NCBI GenBank assembly: GCA_963682025.1
Contig: OY821518.1
Span: 225,847,070-225,911,069 of the forward strand
Source: Cordilura impudica
Lineage: Eukaryota > Arthropoda > Insecta > Diptera > Scathophagidae
Direction of reading: 5' to 3'
Length of the DNA: 64,000 nt
Shown here: piece after piece, positions 20,007 through 31,217 of the stretch
Layout: every line of letters begins with the position of its first letter
Numbering within the stretch: position 1 is the stretch's first letter
The notes under the pieces: generated by a model
Seen by the model: the letters and a program-made list of their open reading frames with translations, nothing else
Database searches by the model: none
What the model was told of the DNA's origin: nothing
Translations under genes and position numbers: made by a program

Positions 20007-20584
20007 TTAAATTAATGATATGGCCAGTTGCAGTTTAGCAAGCGGCTGTGGATCAACATCACTGCTCTCTCTAATATCTTGGTCATCGTCATCATCATCA
20101 GAAAGGTCGATAATTTCGTCCAACAGATATTTTGGAATTTCATCTTTGTCTTCCCCTTCTTCCTCTTTTTCCTCGTCTTCCTCTTCTTCGAAGGTGTTTT
20201 TATACCACCAACAAATTTCAGCGAGTATTGCATCTGGAGATTTCTTTCCTGTGTACCTGAAACGAAAATTGTTTTCAATCGTTAACATGTTTAAATTGTG
20301 CACTCTGACAAAGATATTAGAAAAATCTAGGAATTCAAAATATGCACACTCTATAGTTACCTTATTTCTAACTCTTTTTGGCGTTTTCGATATGCTGTTA
20401 CTTTGGTACCTTTCGCCAGCATATTATTTCCTTTCAAAAATGAAGCCAGTAGTTCTGATTTTTTCTGAGTCAAACACAAATTTGCAACAATTCCATGCAA
20501 TTGGTTTTGTGTGACTAGGATTGGGTCCTTTGATGTTTCATAGGATGTACCTTCACCAGGGTCGTATTCTGAGAAGAAATCCAT
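20007..20584 (-). CDS. Candidate two-exon gene, acidic protein of unknown function
   Basis: Exon 1 is 20584-20361 and exon 2 is 20256-20007, separated by a 104-bp intron with donor AAG|GTAACT and acceptor TTTTCGTTTCAG|GTAC. The 224 + 250 bases join in phase to 157 codons plus stop. Exon 1 encodes QNQLHGIVANLC and KKSELLASFLKGNNMLAKGT, a short helical motif I associate with multi-copy uncharacterised arthropod proteins. Exon 2 is dominated by Glu/Asp runs (EEEEDEEKEEEGEDKDE, SDDDDDDQD). It could be a fragment of a larger repeat-borne gene. Nothing beyond the 5' ATG is recognisable because a family 1 repeat lies upstream. Confidence 0.5.
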
Positions 20585-20637
20585 GGATGTGGCAGCGGCG
20601 GTTGTAGTACTGATATCTGTTTGAAGATCAATACTTC

Positions 20638-21405
20638 GGTATGTTCTATGTGGATTGGGTATAATGACTTTGTGCTGATGTTTGTAACTATCAAAAATAT
20701 TTGGCCTAAACCCATCTTTTATTATACCGATCGACCCAGAATCACTTTCTGAGTCGATTTAGCGATGTCTGACCGTCCGTCTGTCCGTCTGTGTGTTCAT
20801 GTAAACCTTGTAATCAAACTACAGGTCGCAAATGTGAACATATTTTGATGGAATTTGGTATGTTATCTTCTCCCAGCAATGGCATGTACGAAAATTGGTG
20901 CATGTTCAGACATAGTCCCCATACAAATGATACCTATGAAATCGGCTTAAATTGCCGTATGATCCAAATTATCATACAGATCTCGCTCAAATTGGGTTTG
21001 TGTGTATTTATTACACCCATTAGTAAGTAGTCCAAATTGATAATTCTCAGTTATAGCCCTCATATAAAGCTGCTTCCCGATCTTCACTTAAATCTTTCAA
21101 AAAATAAAAATAGTACACAGATTTTCTCAAATTTGGTTTGTGTATGTTTTAACGAAAAATAAGTGACCTTACCAAATATGGTCAGGATCGGTCCATTTCC
21201 CGATCTAGTCCTCTCATAAATATAGCATCCGATATCAAGTTTTTCATATTCAAAGGAAAATCAATTAATAACAATGCCACTCAAATTTGGTTTATGCTTA
21301 TTTTCTATACCCAATAAATAGTTGGGCCTAAGAGATAGGGTCTCTAAACACATGGTATAGGATATTGTGTAGTCGGTCTAGACCGACTTTAATTTTCTTA
21401 CTCAC
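20638..21405 (-). mobile_element. Family 1 DINE-like repeat
   Basis: It runs from TGGGTATAATGACTTTGTGC through the GTCCGTCTGTCC seed to TCGGTCTAGACCGACTTTAA and a diverged tail CTTACTCACTCG instead of CTTACTTGTT. The left terminus lacks the TATACCCTATACC end. It lies just upstream of the two-exon candidate gene. Confidence 0.75.
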
Positions 21406-21719
21406 TCGAAAGGCAAAGTTGGGAATGTTTTAGAAAAAGAAATGGGAGTAGAGAAAAGAGAATCAGCCCCATCTCTGTATGAAATCCACAAGATGGCCAA
21501 GACTATCAAATAATATTTGCCCTAGGTATTTAAGGCTCCATTCGTTTTTTCCTGGTCAGTCACACAGTACTCCTCCACGTCTGCATACAAACAGCTGCTA
21601 CCGAAGTCAGCTTCTTCGAAATCTCTAAGTTCCGTTATCATTTTTCACAATGCGCTGCATCCTTATAAGTAAGTTGATTGACCCTTTAGCAACTACAGGT
21701 AGTTTTTACTTCTCTTTTG
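21406..21719. other. Unique-looking spacer
   Basis: Less AT-rich than its surroundings and without a recognised repeat. A 39-codon minus-strand frame (near 21527-21646) is too short to support. Confidence 0.35.
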
Positions 21720-22401
21720 ATTTGAATCACTTTCTGAGTCGATTTAGCGATGTCCGTCCGTCCGTCTGTGTGTCCATGTAAACCTTGTAATCAAACTACA
21801 GGTCGCAAATATGAACATATGTTCATGAAATTTAGTTTATAAGTTTTTATGGGCCATAGGATGAACGCTACTGAAATTGGTGAAATTCGGTCCGTGTTCA
21901 GACCGAGTCCCCATACAAATGACCCCTATAAAATCGACATAAATTGCCATAAGATCCAAATTATCATATAGATTTCAGTCAAATTGGGTTTGTACGTGTT
22001 TAGTATATCCATTAATCAGAAGTCCAAAAATAATCCCTATAGGAAAATTCTTAGTCATAGGCCCCATATAGAGCTGCTTCCCGATCTTCACTTAAATCTA
22101 TTAAAAAAACAAAAATATTGAACAGATTTTTCTCAAATTTGGTTTGTATATATTTTTTCAAAATATAAGTGACTAACAAGTATGGTCAGGATCGGGTTAT
22201 TTTTCGACCTAGTCCACATATAAATATAGCACCCGAAATGAATTTTTCATATCTGCACCCAAAAAATTAAAAATAGTTCCCCTCAAATTGGGGTTTTGCT
22301 TAATTTCTATATCGAATTAGTTGGATCGAAGCGATAGGGTCTCTAAACCATGGTATAAGGTATCGTATCGGTCTAGATCTACTATAATTTTCTTACTTGT
22401 T
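21720..22401 (-). mobile_element. Family 1 DINE-like repeat, left-truncated
   Basis: It starts inside the family at GAATCACTTTCTGAGTCG, includes the CCGTCCGTCCGTCTG seed and ends with a mutated palindrome (GGTCTAGATCTACTATAA) and CTTACTTGTT. Confidence 0.75.
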
Positions 22402-22649
22402 ATATGTGACTTTACCAAATATGGTCAGGATCGGTCCATATTTCGACCTAGTCCACATATACAACTACCATATATCCGATATGAACTATTTCATATCTGC
22501 AGCCAAAATAAATAATAACAATGCCAATCAAATTTGGTTTATGCATATTTTCTATATCGAATTAGTTGGACCGAAGAGATAGGTCTTTAAGGGCTTGGTA
22601 TAGGGTAGCGTATAGTCGGTCTAGACCGACTATAATTTTCTTACTTGTT
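22402..22649 (-). mobile_element. Family 1 terminal fragment
   Basis: A 248-bp partial duplicate of the last quarter of the family, beginning at ATATGTGACTTTACC and ending with the intact palindrome and CTTACTTGTT. It lies in tandem behind the preceding copy. Confidence 0.75.
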
Positions 22650-23062
22650 ATACCCTCCACAACAGTGTGCAGAGGGTATATATAAGTTTGTCATTCCGTA
22701 ATAATTAGAAAAAAATTTCTGGACCCCATAAACTATATATATTTGTGATCGTTTACATAAAATATGATTCACTGACTTTCTGGAAAGTTTGCTCTTTAAG
22801 ATCGTCCAAATCGGTTGAATAGGGCGCGAGATCTGAATGAAGAACTAAAAAAGGTCTTGAAAAAATATGACTTTCTATGTTGTTCTTGTCCCGATCAAGG
22901 CCTCAATAGGACAGCTCTGGTAGAAAAATTTTTAAGTTTTCATTGTTTTGGCATCACTAAAAAAAATATTTTAATTCATTTTTGTCATCGCCGCGATGAT
23001 ATAATAATATACATACACATGTATATTCCTAATAACCGCATGTTAGAAACAAGTCGTTATAT

Positions 23063-23893
23063 TTATACCCTATACCACTATGTGGTTTGGGTATAATGAC
23101 TTTGTGCTGCTGTTTGTAACAACCAAAAATATTTGACCTAGACCCATCTTTAATTATACCGATCGAATCAGAATCACTTTCTGAGTTGATTTAACAATGT
23201 CCGTCCGTCCGTCCGTCCGTCCGTCCGTCCGTCCGTCCGTCCGTCCGTCCGTCCATCCGTCCGTCCGTCTGTGTGTCCATGTAAAGCTTGTAATCAAACT
23301 GCAGGTCGCAAATATGAATATATTTTGATGAAGTTTGGTATATAAGCTTTTATCGGCCATGGGATGAACGCTGTTGAAATTGGTGAGAATCGGTCCATGT
23401 TCAGACCTAGCCCCCATACAAATTACCCATATGAAATCGACATAAATTGCCATAAGATCCAAATTGTCATATAGATCTTACTCAAATTGGGTTTGTATGC
23501 GTTCATTACATCCACTAATGAGTAGTCCAAAAATGATCCCTTTGACCCCATATAGAGCTGCTTCCCGATCTTCAGTTAAATCTATTAAAAAAACAAAAAT
23601 ATTGCACTGATTCTTCTCAAATTTTGTTTGTACATATTTTTGCAAAATACAAGAGACTTTAACAAACATGATCAGGATCGGTCCATTTTTGGACCTAGTC
23701 CCTTTATAGATATAGCATCCGATATGAACTTTTTCATATCTGCAGCCAAAAAAATTAATAAAAATCCCACTCAAATTTGGTTTTTGCTTATTTTCAATGT
23801 CCAGTTAGTTGGGCCTAAGAGATAGGGTTTCTAAACGCATGGTATAGGGTATCGTATAGTCGGTCTAGACCGACTATAATTTTCTTACTTGTT
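23063..23893 (-). mobile_element. Family 1 DINE-like repeat nested in family 2
   Basis: Complete copy from TATACCCTATACCACTATG to CTTACTTGTT. The interrupted family 2 sequence resumes exactly: the uninterrupted relative near 43400 shows the site was within TATATTATTTTATTTACAT, so insertion fell between two T residues without target duplication. It carries the longest GTCC run in the window at about 23202-23271. Confidence 0.85.
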
Positions 23894-23994
23894 TTTTATT
23901 TACATATGTAAATTTCTCCAATATGTATTTTGTTTTAGGGAAAATACATTTCTTTTATATTAACAAACAGAGTGTCACTTCATTTTGCTCAGTG

Positions 23995-24236
23995 TTGTTA
24001 TGCCACAGTAGATGGCGCCACAATTTTTGTTCTAATTAGCTTTGCAATCGTTATTTCTGTTTTAACATGAATGTCAACATTTTCAATTAGATATCAAACT
24101 TCATTTCGATCACTGTTGTTATGCCACAGTAGATGGCGCCGCAATTTTTGTTCTAATTAGCTTTGCAATAGTTATTTCTACTTTAACATGAATGTCAACA
24201 TTTTCCATTAGATATCGAACACAACAATATTAAGAG
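23995..24236. repeat. 121-bp tandem duplication inside family 2
   Basis: TTGTTATGCCACAGTAGATG begins at 23995 and again at 24116, and the intervening ~121 bp are repeated with a few substitutions. The family 2 copy at 41333 has only one unit. Confidence 0.8.
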
Positions 24237-25612
24237 TATACACAGCGCTGGTCTTTTTTATTTCATTCGTTTTTCCATTATTCTTTTACAAATATGACCA
24301 TAAGTTTGGCATGTTAACTTTTTGTTGTGTTTACAAAATAGAGTTACCAAGCTCATCAATGATTTTTTTTTTTTTTTTTGTTTTCAAAACAGTTCTACAT
24401 AGATATATAAAATTATTATTCTGCTTTTCCTACAAAATATCTGATTGCGATTACATATAATTTTTAAAAATTTTTTATAATTACTAAAGCACCACTATTA
24501 CAATAAATACAAAATACCTTTTAAATTTTCCATTCAAATTTAAGAATATATCAATTCTAAAAACTGGAATTCAGATTTCCAATTATAAGTTAGAAAATAT
24601 CAGTTGAATTTCAGAAAATCATATTAAAACGTCGGAAATAATAACTTGGAATTTGGAAGACATCAATTGAATTTTTAAAAATTTGATGAGAGTGTTATTT
24701 ATATATTATTTCTCACAATTTTTTGGATGATAATTTTAAGTTTTTCAGAAAATAAAGATAACAACTTATTTTATTTAAAATTTTTGGACCATTTGGTTTT
24801 TAGCGTTTGGCATCCCTAATCTGAACCAGTGTTCATGATGATTTCAAAATTTGACTTCATGGTAGGCAAGGTAAAAACCCAAAACATTGAAGTTCGATAA
24901 TAATTCCCGGGAGCCAATAAATGAAAATATATTTTATTAACATAATTTAATTCAAAATCAAAAGTTGTCATCACTGGGTTAGATTTTGTATTGTATTGTG
25001 TAAATAGTGAAAACTTCCTTTTAGTATGTAAACAAAAAAATGTATTGCAAATATGGCAATATTTTAACAAAAAAATTGAGAGAGCTTTTTTTTGGTTATT
25101 ATTTTGTTACTCGATCCGCAATGAAGAACTATTTGGCCAGTTAAAAGAAACTATACAGCCATCTCCAATTTGCACGATATAATGCCTATAGCCACCCTAC
25201 ACAACCATTACCTTCGCAATAGAGGTTAAGGCGAGCTATATCTAGCAAAAACTTAAACTAAATTAATTAACTAATTATGTCATATAACCGAAAACGCCTG
25301 CCGATCAGCTACCACGATGATCAAAACCAAACACCGAAACGTCTTTTCTTTTATTCGAAATAATAGAAAATACGAAAACGATCTTTCCTCGCTGGAGCGC
25401 GAATTACTAATATGAGAAAGCTTTATATAACAACTCTTGGAATAAACAAAAATCCAGATCAAACCAAAGAATTTGCTGAATTATTTTGATGTTAAGTTTA
25501 ACAAATTGTTTACTTCTTCCAATATTTTGTTCACATTTATTATCAATACTCAAACCGAGGTGGAGAGGGTATCAAAGATTCGGCACAGTCGAATTTAACA
25601 CTCTTACTTGTT

Positions 25613-26544
25613 AAAATTGATATCAAACATATACAAAGAACATATTTTTATACATTTGAATGGAATGCTTTAATATTTCAGGTGAGTGATCTATTAATAT
25701 AACTTGGAGTGTATATTTTCATACATGTAGATGGAAAGTGGTCGAGCTTTTAGTTCGGCACGAGTAGCTCATTTAATATTCGACCACTCGAGTAGCTCGA
25801 AACTCGAGTTATGGGGAGCTATAGTTTATAACAGAATTTCGAGTTGATTCTAAATGAAGTCGAGTTATTCAAAATCAATATTTTCCGTAACATCTAAGCT
25901 TATTCGCGTTTTGCGAAAAGTTTTCCATGTTGTTATATGTTTCTTTTATTAGTTTCTTAAAAATGATCACTTTATATTTCACCCAACGATAACTATACAT
26001 ACATTTATTTAATTGTACAAGAAGGTGAGTCCATAAAGTATGAGTAACTCATATTAAAAAACTACCGGTGGTATAGGTACATGTGTGGTAAATGATTGTA
26101 AAGAAGATGTATGCTTTTTGAAAATATAACATGTTATAACTATGTAAGACTACATATAACATTTTAACTTTATTTAGCTAAAATATATATATATCTATAT
26201 ACAAATGTGTTTCACTATACGGATGTGAATATTGTGGCAATGGTGGTGTTGATACTGTCATACAGAGCCAGCGTTTCTATGTTCTCCAATACATATACAT
26301 TGTTGTAAAGAATATTAGAATATGTACGAATATGTTCAAATAACTATAAGCAGTTTGTATGTAAGTAAGTCGTATATGAGCTTATCACTTGTACAGTGTT
26401 GATATCAACACTTAAGGTGTGAGTTAGTTGTAAACATATAAACGGAAGTACAGTGCAGCGCAAATTAAGAGCCACATAATATATAATATTTCTGATATTT
26501 AAGTTACAATTGCAACGCCAAGTAATTATTATTTCTTTATATAT
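25613..26544. other. Spacer without recognised gene
   Basis: AT-rich with TA-rich runs. A perfect 18-bp palindrome AGTGTTGATATCAACACT is at 26395-26412. The phrase ACAGTGCAGCGCAAATTAAG near 26450 resembles a Tc1-like terminus but no partner end was found. Confidence 0.4.
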
Positions 26545-26890
26545 ATTTTTTTTTTTATTATTATTTCATTCTTTATTTACAATCTATCCAAGGATAATAA
26601 GCAAATTTGATTAAATAGATACATCACAGAGGTTATGTAACTCCAATGAGATACATAACATAAAACAAAATAAATAAGATGATTTTTAGTATATTTAGTG
26701 ATAATTTATTTTCAAAACGGGAGATCTAAGATATGGCTGCGCTTTAGTGTTTTAATTTCGTTGGTGTCGTCTAATAATGTGATAGCCACAGGGTTATCGT
26801 GATTACTTAGTCTTTGCAGATATCTCTTGCTTACGGATCTAATTTCCTCTCGAACAGATGATACAGAAAGATCTCTTTTGATAACACTTT
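26545..26890 (-). pseudogene. Jockey-clade LINE 3' end (ORF2 C-terminus, 3' UTR and poly(A))
   Basis: On the minus strand codons 26890-26712 read KSVIKRDLSVSSVREEIRSV, then KRYLQRLSNHDNPVAITLLD and TLKRSHILDLPF before a TGA. This is the characteristic C-terminal tail of Jockey-type ORF2 proteins. About 140 bp of 3' UTR follow, with AATAAAGAATG and an A-rich tail near 26550-26560. It is a 5'-truncated copy, the usual product of incomplete reverse transcription. Confidence 0.7.
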
Positions 26891-26930
26891 TCTTTATGTT
26901 ATTGTTATGTATTGTTGATCTGTATTGGAA

Positions 26931-27700
26931 TAATTAGTCATTTATTGTTCGGTTTAAGATCATGTATATATTTTTCTAATGAAAGAAAGATAATAATTTT
27001 TGTAATGTAATAGAAATATTAGAAAAAAATTGAAGGCAGCGCTAGATGGAGTAGCTACTTTCGAACAAAGCGACTTGTTCATCGTCAGCATCCTTCTGCC
27101 TATTACTTCAACTCATGCTTAATCAACTATTTAACTCAACATTTGAAAGAAAAGAACATGCGAAATGTTTTTCTTTTTATATACGAGAGTGTGTATGAAC
27201 AAGCTGAGCTTTTCTAATTTTTAGCTTTCTCTACATTAACATAGCCAGATCAATTACAAGTCTTGTAATATGAACAGCTCTTTGTTTTTGCCATTGTCCA
27301 TTAGATGGAACTGTTAATACTTTTAATTTAAACAAAGCTAGTTGGAGCTCTTGTGGCGTTAAGCAAATAATTGTCTTTATTGTACAAAATCGATGTATAT
27401 TTATAGTACTAAAATGCTTACGGAGGAAAGTACAGCAATGGAAAGAACACCTTTGGCTAGAATTTAAAGAACAAACAACGAGCGATGCACAACATCAAAA
27501 TAGTTAATTGTTTGCAGTGATATTATATCAGTTTTACTAAAAACATCTTGCTTATGATCGTTTTATTATTGCGTGTGTAACTTGTTGATCCATTTATATT
27601 TCGATATTCAAAAATGTTTCTGTGGGTAATAATGAATATGATACATGCTATAAAGTAACGCCTTCCAATTTGATTGCTAAATAGATCTAATAAACATATG
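26931..27700. other. Spacer without recognised gene
   Basis: No supported frame or repeat is seen. The text is moderately complex and could be old unique sequence. Confidence 0.35.
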
Positions 27701-27704
27701 ATAA

Positions 27705-27915
27705 GTCGGTCTTAGGAGTAATTTATATGGGAACTAGCTCTGAACATGCATGCACTATGAAAGATTATATACGAAATTTCATCAAAATATATTCATATAT
27801 GCGGCCTTTAGTTTGATTAAAACTTTTCCATGGGATAATAAAACAAAAAGTGGGTTTAGGTTAACTAATTTTGGTAGTTACAAACATCAGCACAAACTTA
27901 TTATACCATGACCAC
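27705..27915 (+). repeat. Old, diverged family 1 relic
   Basis: Pieces such as GAAATTTCATCAAAATATAT, GCGGCCTTTAGTTTGATTA and GTAGTTACAAACATCAGCAC follow family 1 order, but both termini and the GTCC seed are gone. Confidence 0.55.
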
Positions 27916-27975
27916 AGGCCACGTGAGTTCAAATGAGATCAAGAATAGGCAATTGCAAAAACAAAAATATACACT

Positions 27976-28746
27976 TGTTATACCCTATACCACTATGTGG
28001 TTTGGGTATAATGACTTTGTGCTGCTGTTTGTAACAACCAAAAATATTTGACCTACACCCATCTTTAATTATACCAATCGAATCAGAATCACTATCTGAT
28101 TCGATTTAACGATGTCCGTCCGTCCGTCCATCCGTCTGTGTGTTCATGTAAACCTTGTAATCAAACTGCAGGTCGCAAATATGAATATATTTTGATGAAA
28201 TGTGGTATTTAATCTTTCGCCGGCCATGGGACGAATGCTATTAATATTTTTGAGAATCGGTCCATGTTCAGACCTAGCCCCCATACAAATGACCCCTATG
28301 AAATCAATATATATTGCCATAAGATCCAAATTATCATACAAATCTTAGTCAAGTTGGGTTTGTATTTATATATTACATCCATTAATCAGTAGTCCAAAAA
28401 TGATCCCTATTGGACAACTCTTAGTCATAGGCCCCATATAGAGCTGCTTCCCGATCTTCACTTAAATCTATCAAAAAAGCAAAATATTGCACTGATTCTT
28501 CTCAAATTTTGTTTGTTTATATTTTTGCAAAATACAAGAGACTTTACCAAATATGGTCAGTATCGGTCCATTTTTGGGCCTAGTCCCCATATAGATACAG
28601 CATACCGATATGAACTTTTTCAGCCGAAAAAAATAATAAAAATCCCACTCAAATTTGGTTTATGCTTATTTTCTATATCCAGTTTGTTGGGCCTGAGAGA
28701 TAGGGTCTCTAGTCGGTCTAGACCGACTATAATTTTCTTACTTGTT
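27976..28746 (-). mobile_element. Family 1 DINE-like repeat
   Basis: Nearly complete: TTATACCCTATACCACTATG at the left, CCGTCCGTCCATCCG seed, and the palindrome and CTTACTTGTT at the right. The usual GGTATAGGGTATCGTA phrase before the palindrome is deleted. Confidence 0.85.
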
Positions 28747-28769
28747 TTTAATTTTAAATAGTTGTTCGC

Positions 28770-29005
28770 TAAGCACTTTAACTATTTACAGACCGTTGGA
28801 AAAGAGAATTAGAATAGAACTGTTTATTTTTTCAAGTTTTTTTCAAAGTCTCATTCATATCTCGTGACCCTTTTAACCGATTTGACGATTTTAAATAGCA
28901 ACTCCTTTGGGATGCTAATAAACGATTTTATACAAAAACGAACGGTACACAGATGGACAGACGGTCATTGCTAAATCAACTTCCCTTGTTCTAAGGATTG
29001 TGTAA
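28770..29005 (+). repeat. Family 2 internal fragment
   Basis: Contains TTTTTCAAGTTTTTTTCAAA, CGATTTGACGATTTTAAATA and the CAGATGGACAGACGG seed in the order of the right quarter of family 2, with the TATACCCTC terminus missing. Confidence 0.5.
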
Positions 29006-29036
29006 TTTCAATTAACAGCAGTTTTGTGGTTGGAAC

Positions 29037-29516
29037 ATGTTTACAAAAATTTTAGTAAAGAATTTGTTAAGGTACGATGGCAGTCCCAGAACAGCCCGAC
29101 CTGACAAAGAAAGCACAACAAATTTGCACAAACATCCACCTATTGCTGTAGAAGCTAACGCCTTATTTACGGAAATACAAAAACTACTTGGTAAGGATTG
29201 TATTTTCAAACGTACTTCAATTGGTACCAAAATTTTTGTTCCAAGTAAAGAAATGTACGAATGCTACAAGCAAATTCTAAAAGAGAGTAAGATGGAGTTT
29301 CATTCGTATGGCTCCAAAGATAATAGGTTATACACAACCTTTTTACACGGTTTACCCCGCATAAAGTCTGAGGAAATCACCGAAGAACTAAAAACCTACA
29401 ACCTATCCCCTTCTTCCGTAACTGAAATGGTCACCAAATTCAGTTCGAACAACAATGCAGTTTACAAACTTCAATTTGTTCGTAAAGATTTTAATCCAAT
29501 AGCCTTAAATATGTAA
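29037..29516 (+). pseudogene. Jockey-type ORF1 (Gag-like) N-terminal part
   Basis: This is a 159-codon frame. Residues ~45-90 read LFTEIQKLLGKDCIF and KIFVPSKEMYECYKQILKES. Residues ~88-150 (FHSYGSKDNRLYTTFLHGLP, KSEEITEELKTYNLSPSSVT) have the layout of the PRE_C2HC domain that precedes zinc knuckles in Jockey/R1-type ORF1. A stop follows at residue 160, and the zinc knuckle continues in a different frame. ORF1 would bind LINE RNA in the ribonucleoprotein particle. The start at 29037 gives the longest frame but the native start is uncertain. Confidence 0.65.
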
Positions 29517-29698
29517 GAACAATTTCCATTATTATAATTTCTTGGAAAAAATACAAATCTAACTCCAGGAACAAACCAACTCAATGCTGGAACTGCTCAA
29601 TGTATTACCATGGCGGTGAACATTGTCATCGAAGTGCTGCGTGTATGATATGTGCAGAAAACATCGTACAAGTGTGTGTCCGTTAAACACAAATTAAA

Positions 29699-31217
29699 AA
29701 CAAGTAAGAGAATTCCATGCGTTTAGAGGCCCTATCTCTCCGGCCCAACTAACTGGATATAGAAAATAGGCATAAGTCAAAATTTGAGTGGGATTTTTAT
29801 AAATTTTTTCGGCTGCAGATATGAAAAAGTTCATATCGGATGCTATATCTATATGGGGCCTAGGCCCAAAAATGGACTGATCCTGACCATGTTTGGTAAT
29901 GTCTCTTGTATTTTGCAAAAATATATACAAATAAAATTTGAGAAGAATCGGTGCAACATTTTTGTTTTTATACCCTATACCACTATGTGGTTTGGGTAAA
30001 ATGACTTTGTGCTGCTGTTTGTAACAACCAAAAATATTTGACCTACACCCATCTTTAATTATACCAATCGAATCAGAATCACTATCTGATTCGATTTAAC
30101 GGTGTCCGTCCGACCGTCCGTCCGTCTGTGTGTCCATGTAAAACTTATAATCAAACTGCAGGTCGCAAGTATGAATATATTTTGTTGAAATTTGGTATTT
30201 AATCTTTTATCGGCCATGGGATGAACGCTATTGAAATCGGTGAGAATCAGTCCATGTTCAGACCTAGCCCCCATACAAATGAATCCTATGAAATCAACAT
30301 ATATTGCCATAAGATGCAAATTATCACACGAATCTTAGTCAAATTGGGTTTGTATGTTTATATTACATCCATTAATCAGTAGTCCAAAAATGATCCCTAT
30401 CGGACAACTCTTAGTCATAGGCCCCATATAGAGCTGCTTCCCGATCTTCACTTAAATCTATCAAAAAACAATAATATTGCACTGATTCTTCTCAAATTTT
30501 GTTTGTATATATTTTTGCAAAATACAAGAGACTTTACCAAACATGGTCAGGATCAGTCAATTTTTGGGCCTAGTCCCCATACAGATATAGCATCCGATAT
30601 GAACTTTTTCATATCTGCAGCCGAAAAAATTAATAAAAATCCCACTCAAATTTGGTTTATGCCTATTTTCTATATCCAGTTAGTTGGGCCGGAGAGATAG
30701 GGTATCTAAACGCATGGTATAGGGTATCGTATAGTCGGTCTAGACCGACTATAATTTTCTTACTTGTTTGATAGATTTAATTGAAGTGCGGGAAGCAGCT
30801 CTACATGGCGCCTATGACTAAGAGTTGTTCAATAGGGATCTTTTTTGGACTACTGATTATTGGATGTAATAAATACATACAAACCCAATTTGACTAAGAT
30901 TTATATGATAATTTGAATCTTATGGCAATTTACATATGTTGATTTCATAGGGGTTATTTGTATGGGGGCTAAGTCTGAACATGGACCGATTCTAACCAGT
31001 TTCAATAGCATTCATCCTATGGCCGATAAAAGCTTATTTGCCAAATTTCATCAAAATATATTCATATTTGCGACCTGCAGTTTGATTACAAGCTTTACAT
31101 GGACACACAGACGGACAGACGGACGGACGGACGGACATCGTTAAATTGAATCAGCTAGTGATTCTGATTCGATCGGTATAATAAAAGATGGGTCTAGGTC
31201 AAATATTTTTGGTAGTT
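29699..31217 (+). mobile_element. Family 1 repeat inserted in the Jockey-type ORF1 (outer copy)
   Basis: It starts AACAAGTAAGAGAATTCCAT, having lost the palindrome, and continues to GCAACATTTTTGTTTTT at 29968. It is interrupted until 30768 and resumes TGATAGATTTAATTGAAG through the GACGGACGGACGGAC seed to TTTTTGGTAGTTACAAA. The right terminal ~60 bp are missing. Confidence 0.8.
29969..30768 (-). mobile_element. Family 1 repeat nested in another family 1 repeat
   Basis: Complete 800-bp copy from ATACCCTATACCACTATG to CTTACTTGTT in the opposite orientation to its host. Comparing with uninterrupted copies (GTTTTTTGATAGATTTAAG) shows it entered a T-run between two T residues with no duplicated target. 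Confidence 0.88.

Larger units (their letters stand above)
22648..25612 (-). mobile_element. Family 2 DINE-1-like element, full length with nested insertion
   Basis: The left end is TTATACCCTCCACAACAGTG (right-hand terminus in minus orientation). The far end is GATTCGGCACAGTCGAATTT then AACACTCTTACTTGTT, with a hairpin (TTCGGCACAGTCGAA). The interior matches the copies at 41333 and 52682. After removing the family 1 insertion at 23063-23893 it is about 2.1 kb, the same as the 52682 copy. No protein is encoded. Hairpin end, GTCC/TA-type core and lack of an obvious target duplication point to the DINE-1/Helentron class (inference). Confidence 0.7.

Noticed and set aside
21527..21646. 39-codon minus-strand frame starting MITELRDFEEADFGSS
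   Set aside because: Too short, no splice partner that can be supported and no recognised family.
26445..26470. Tc1-like terminus ACAGTGCAGCGCAAATTAAG
   Set aside because: No inverted partner or transposase within reach, so no element can be defined.
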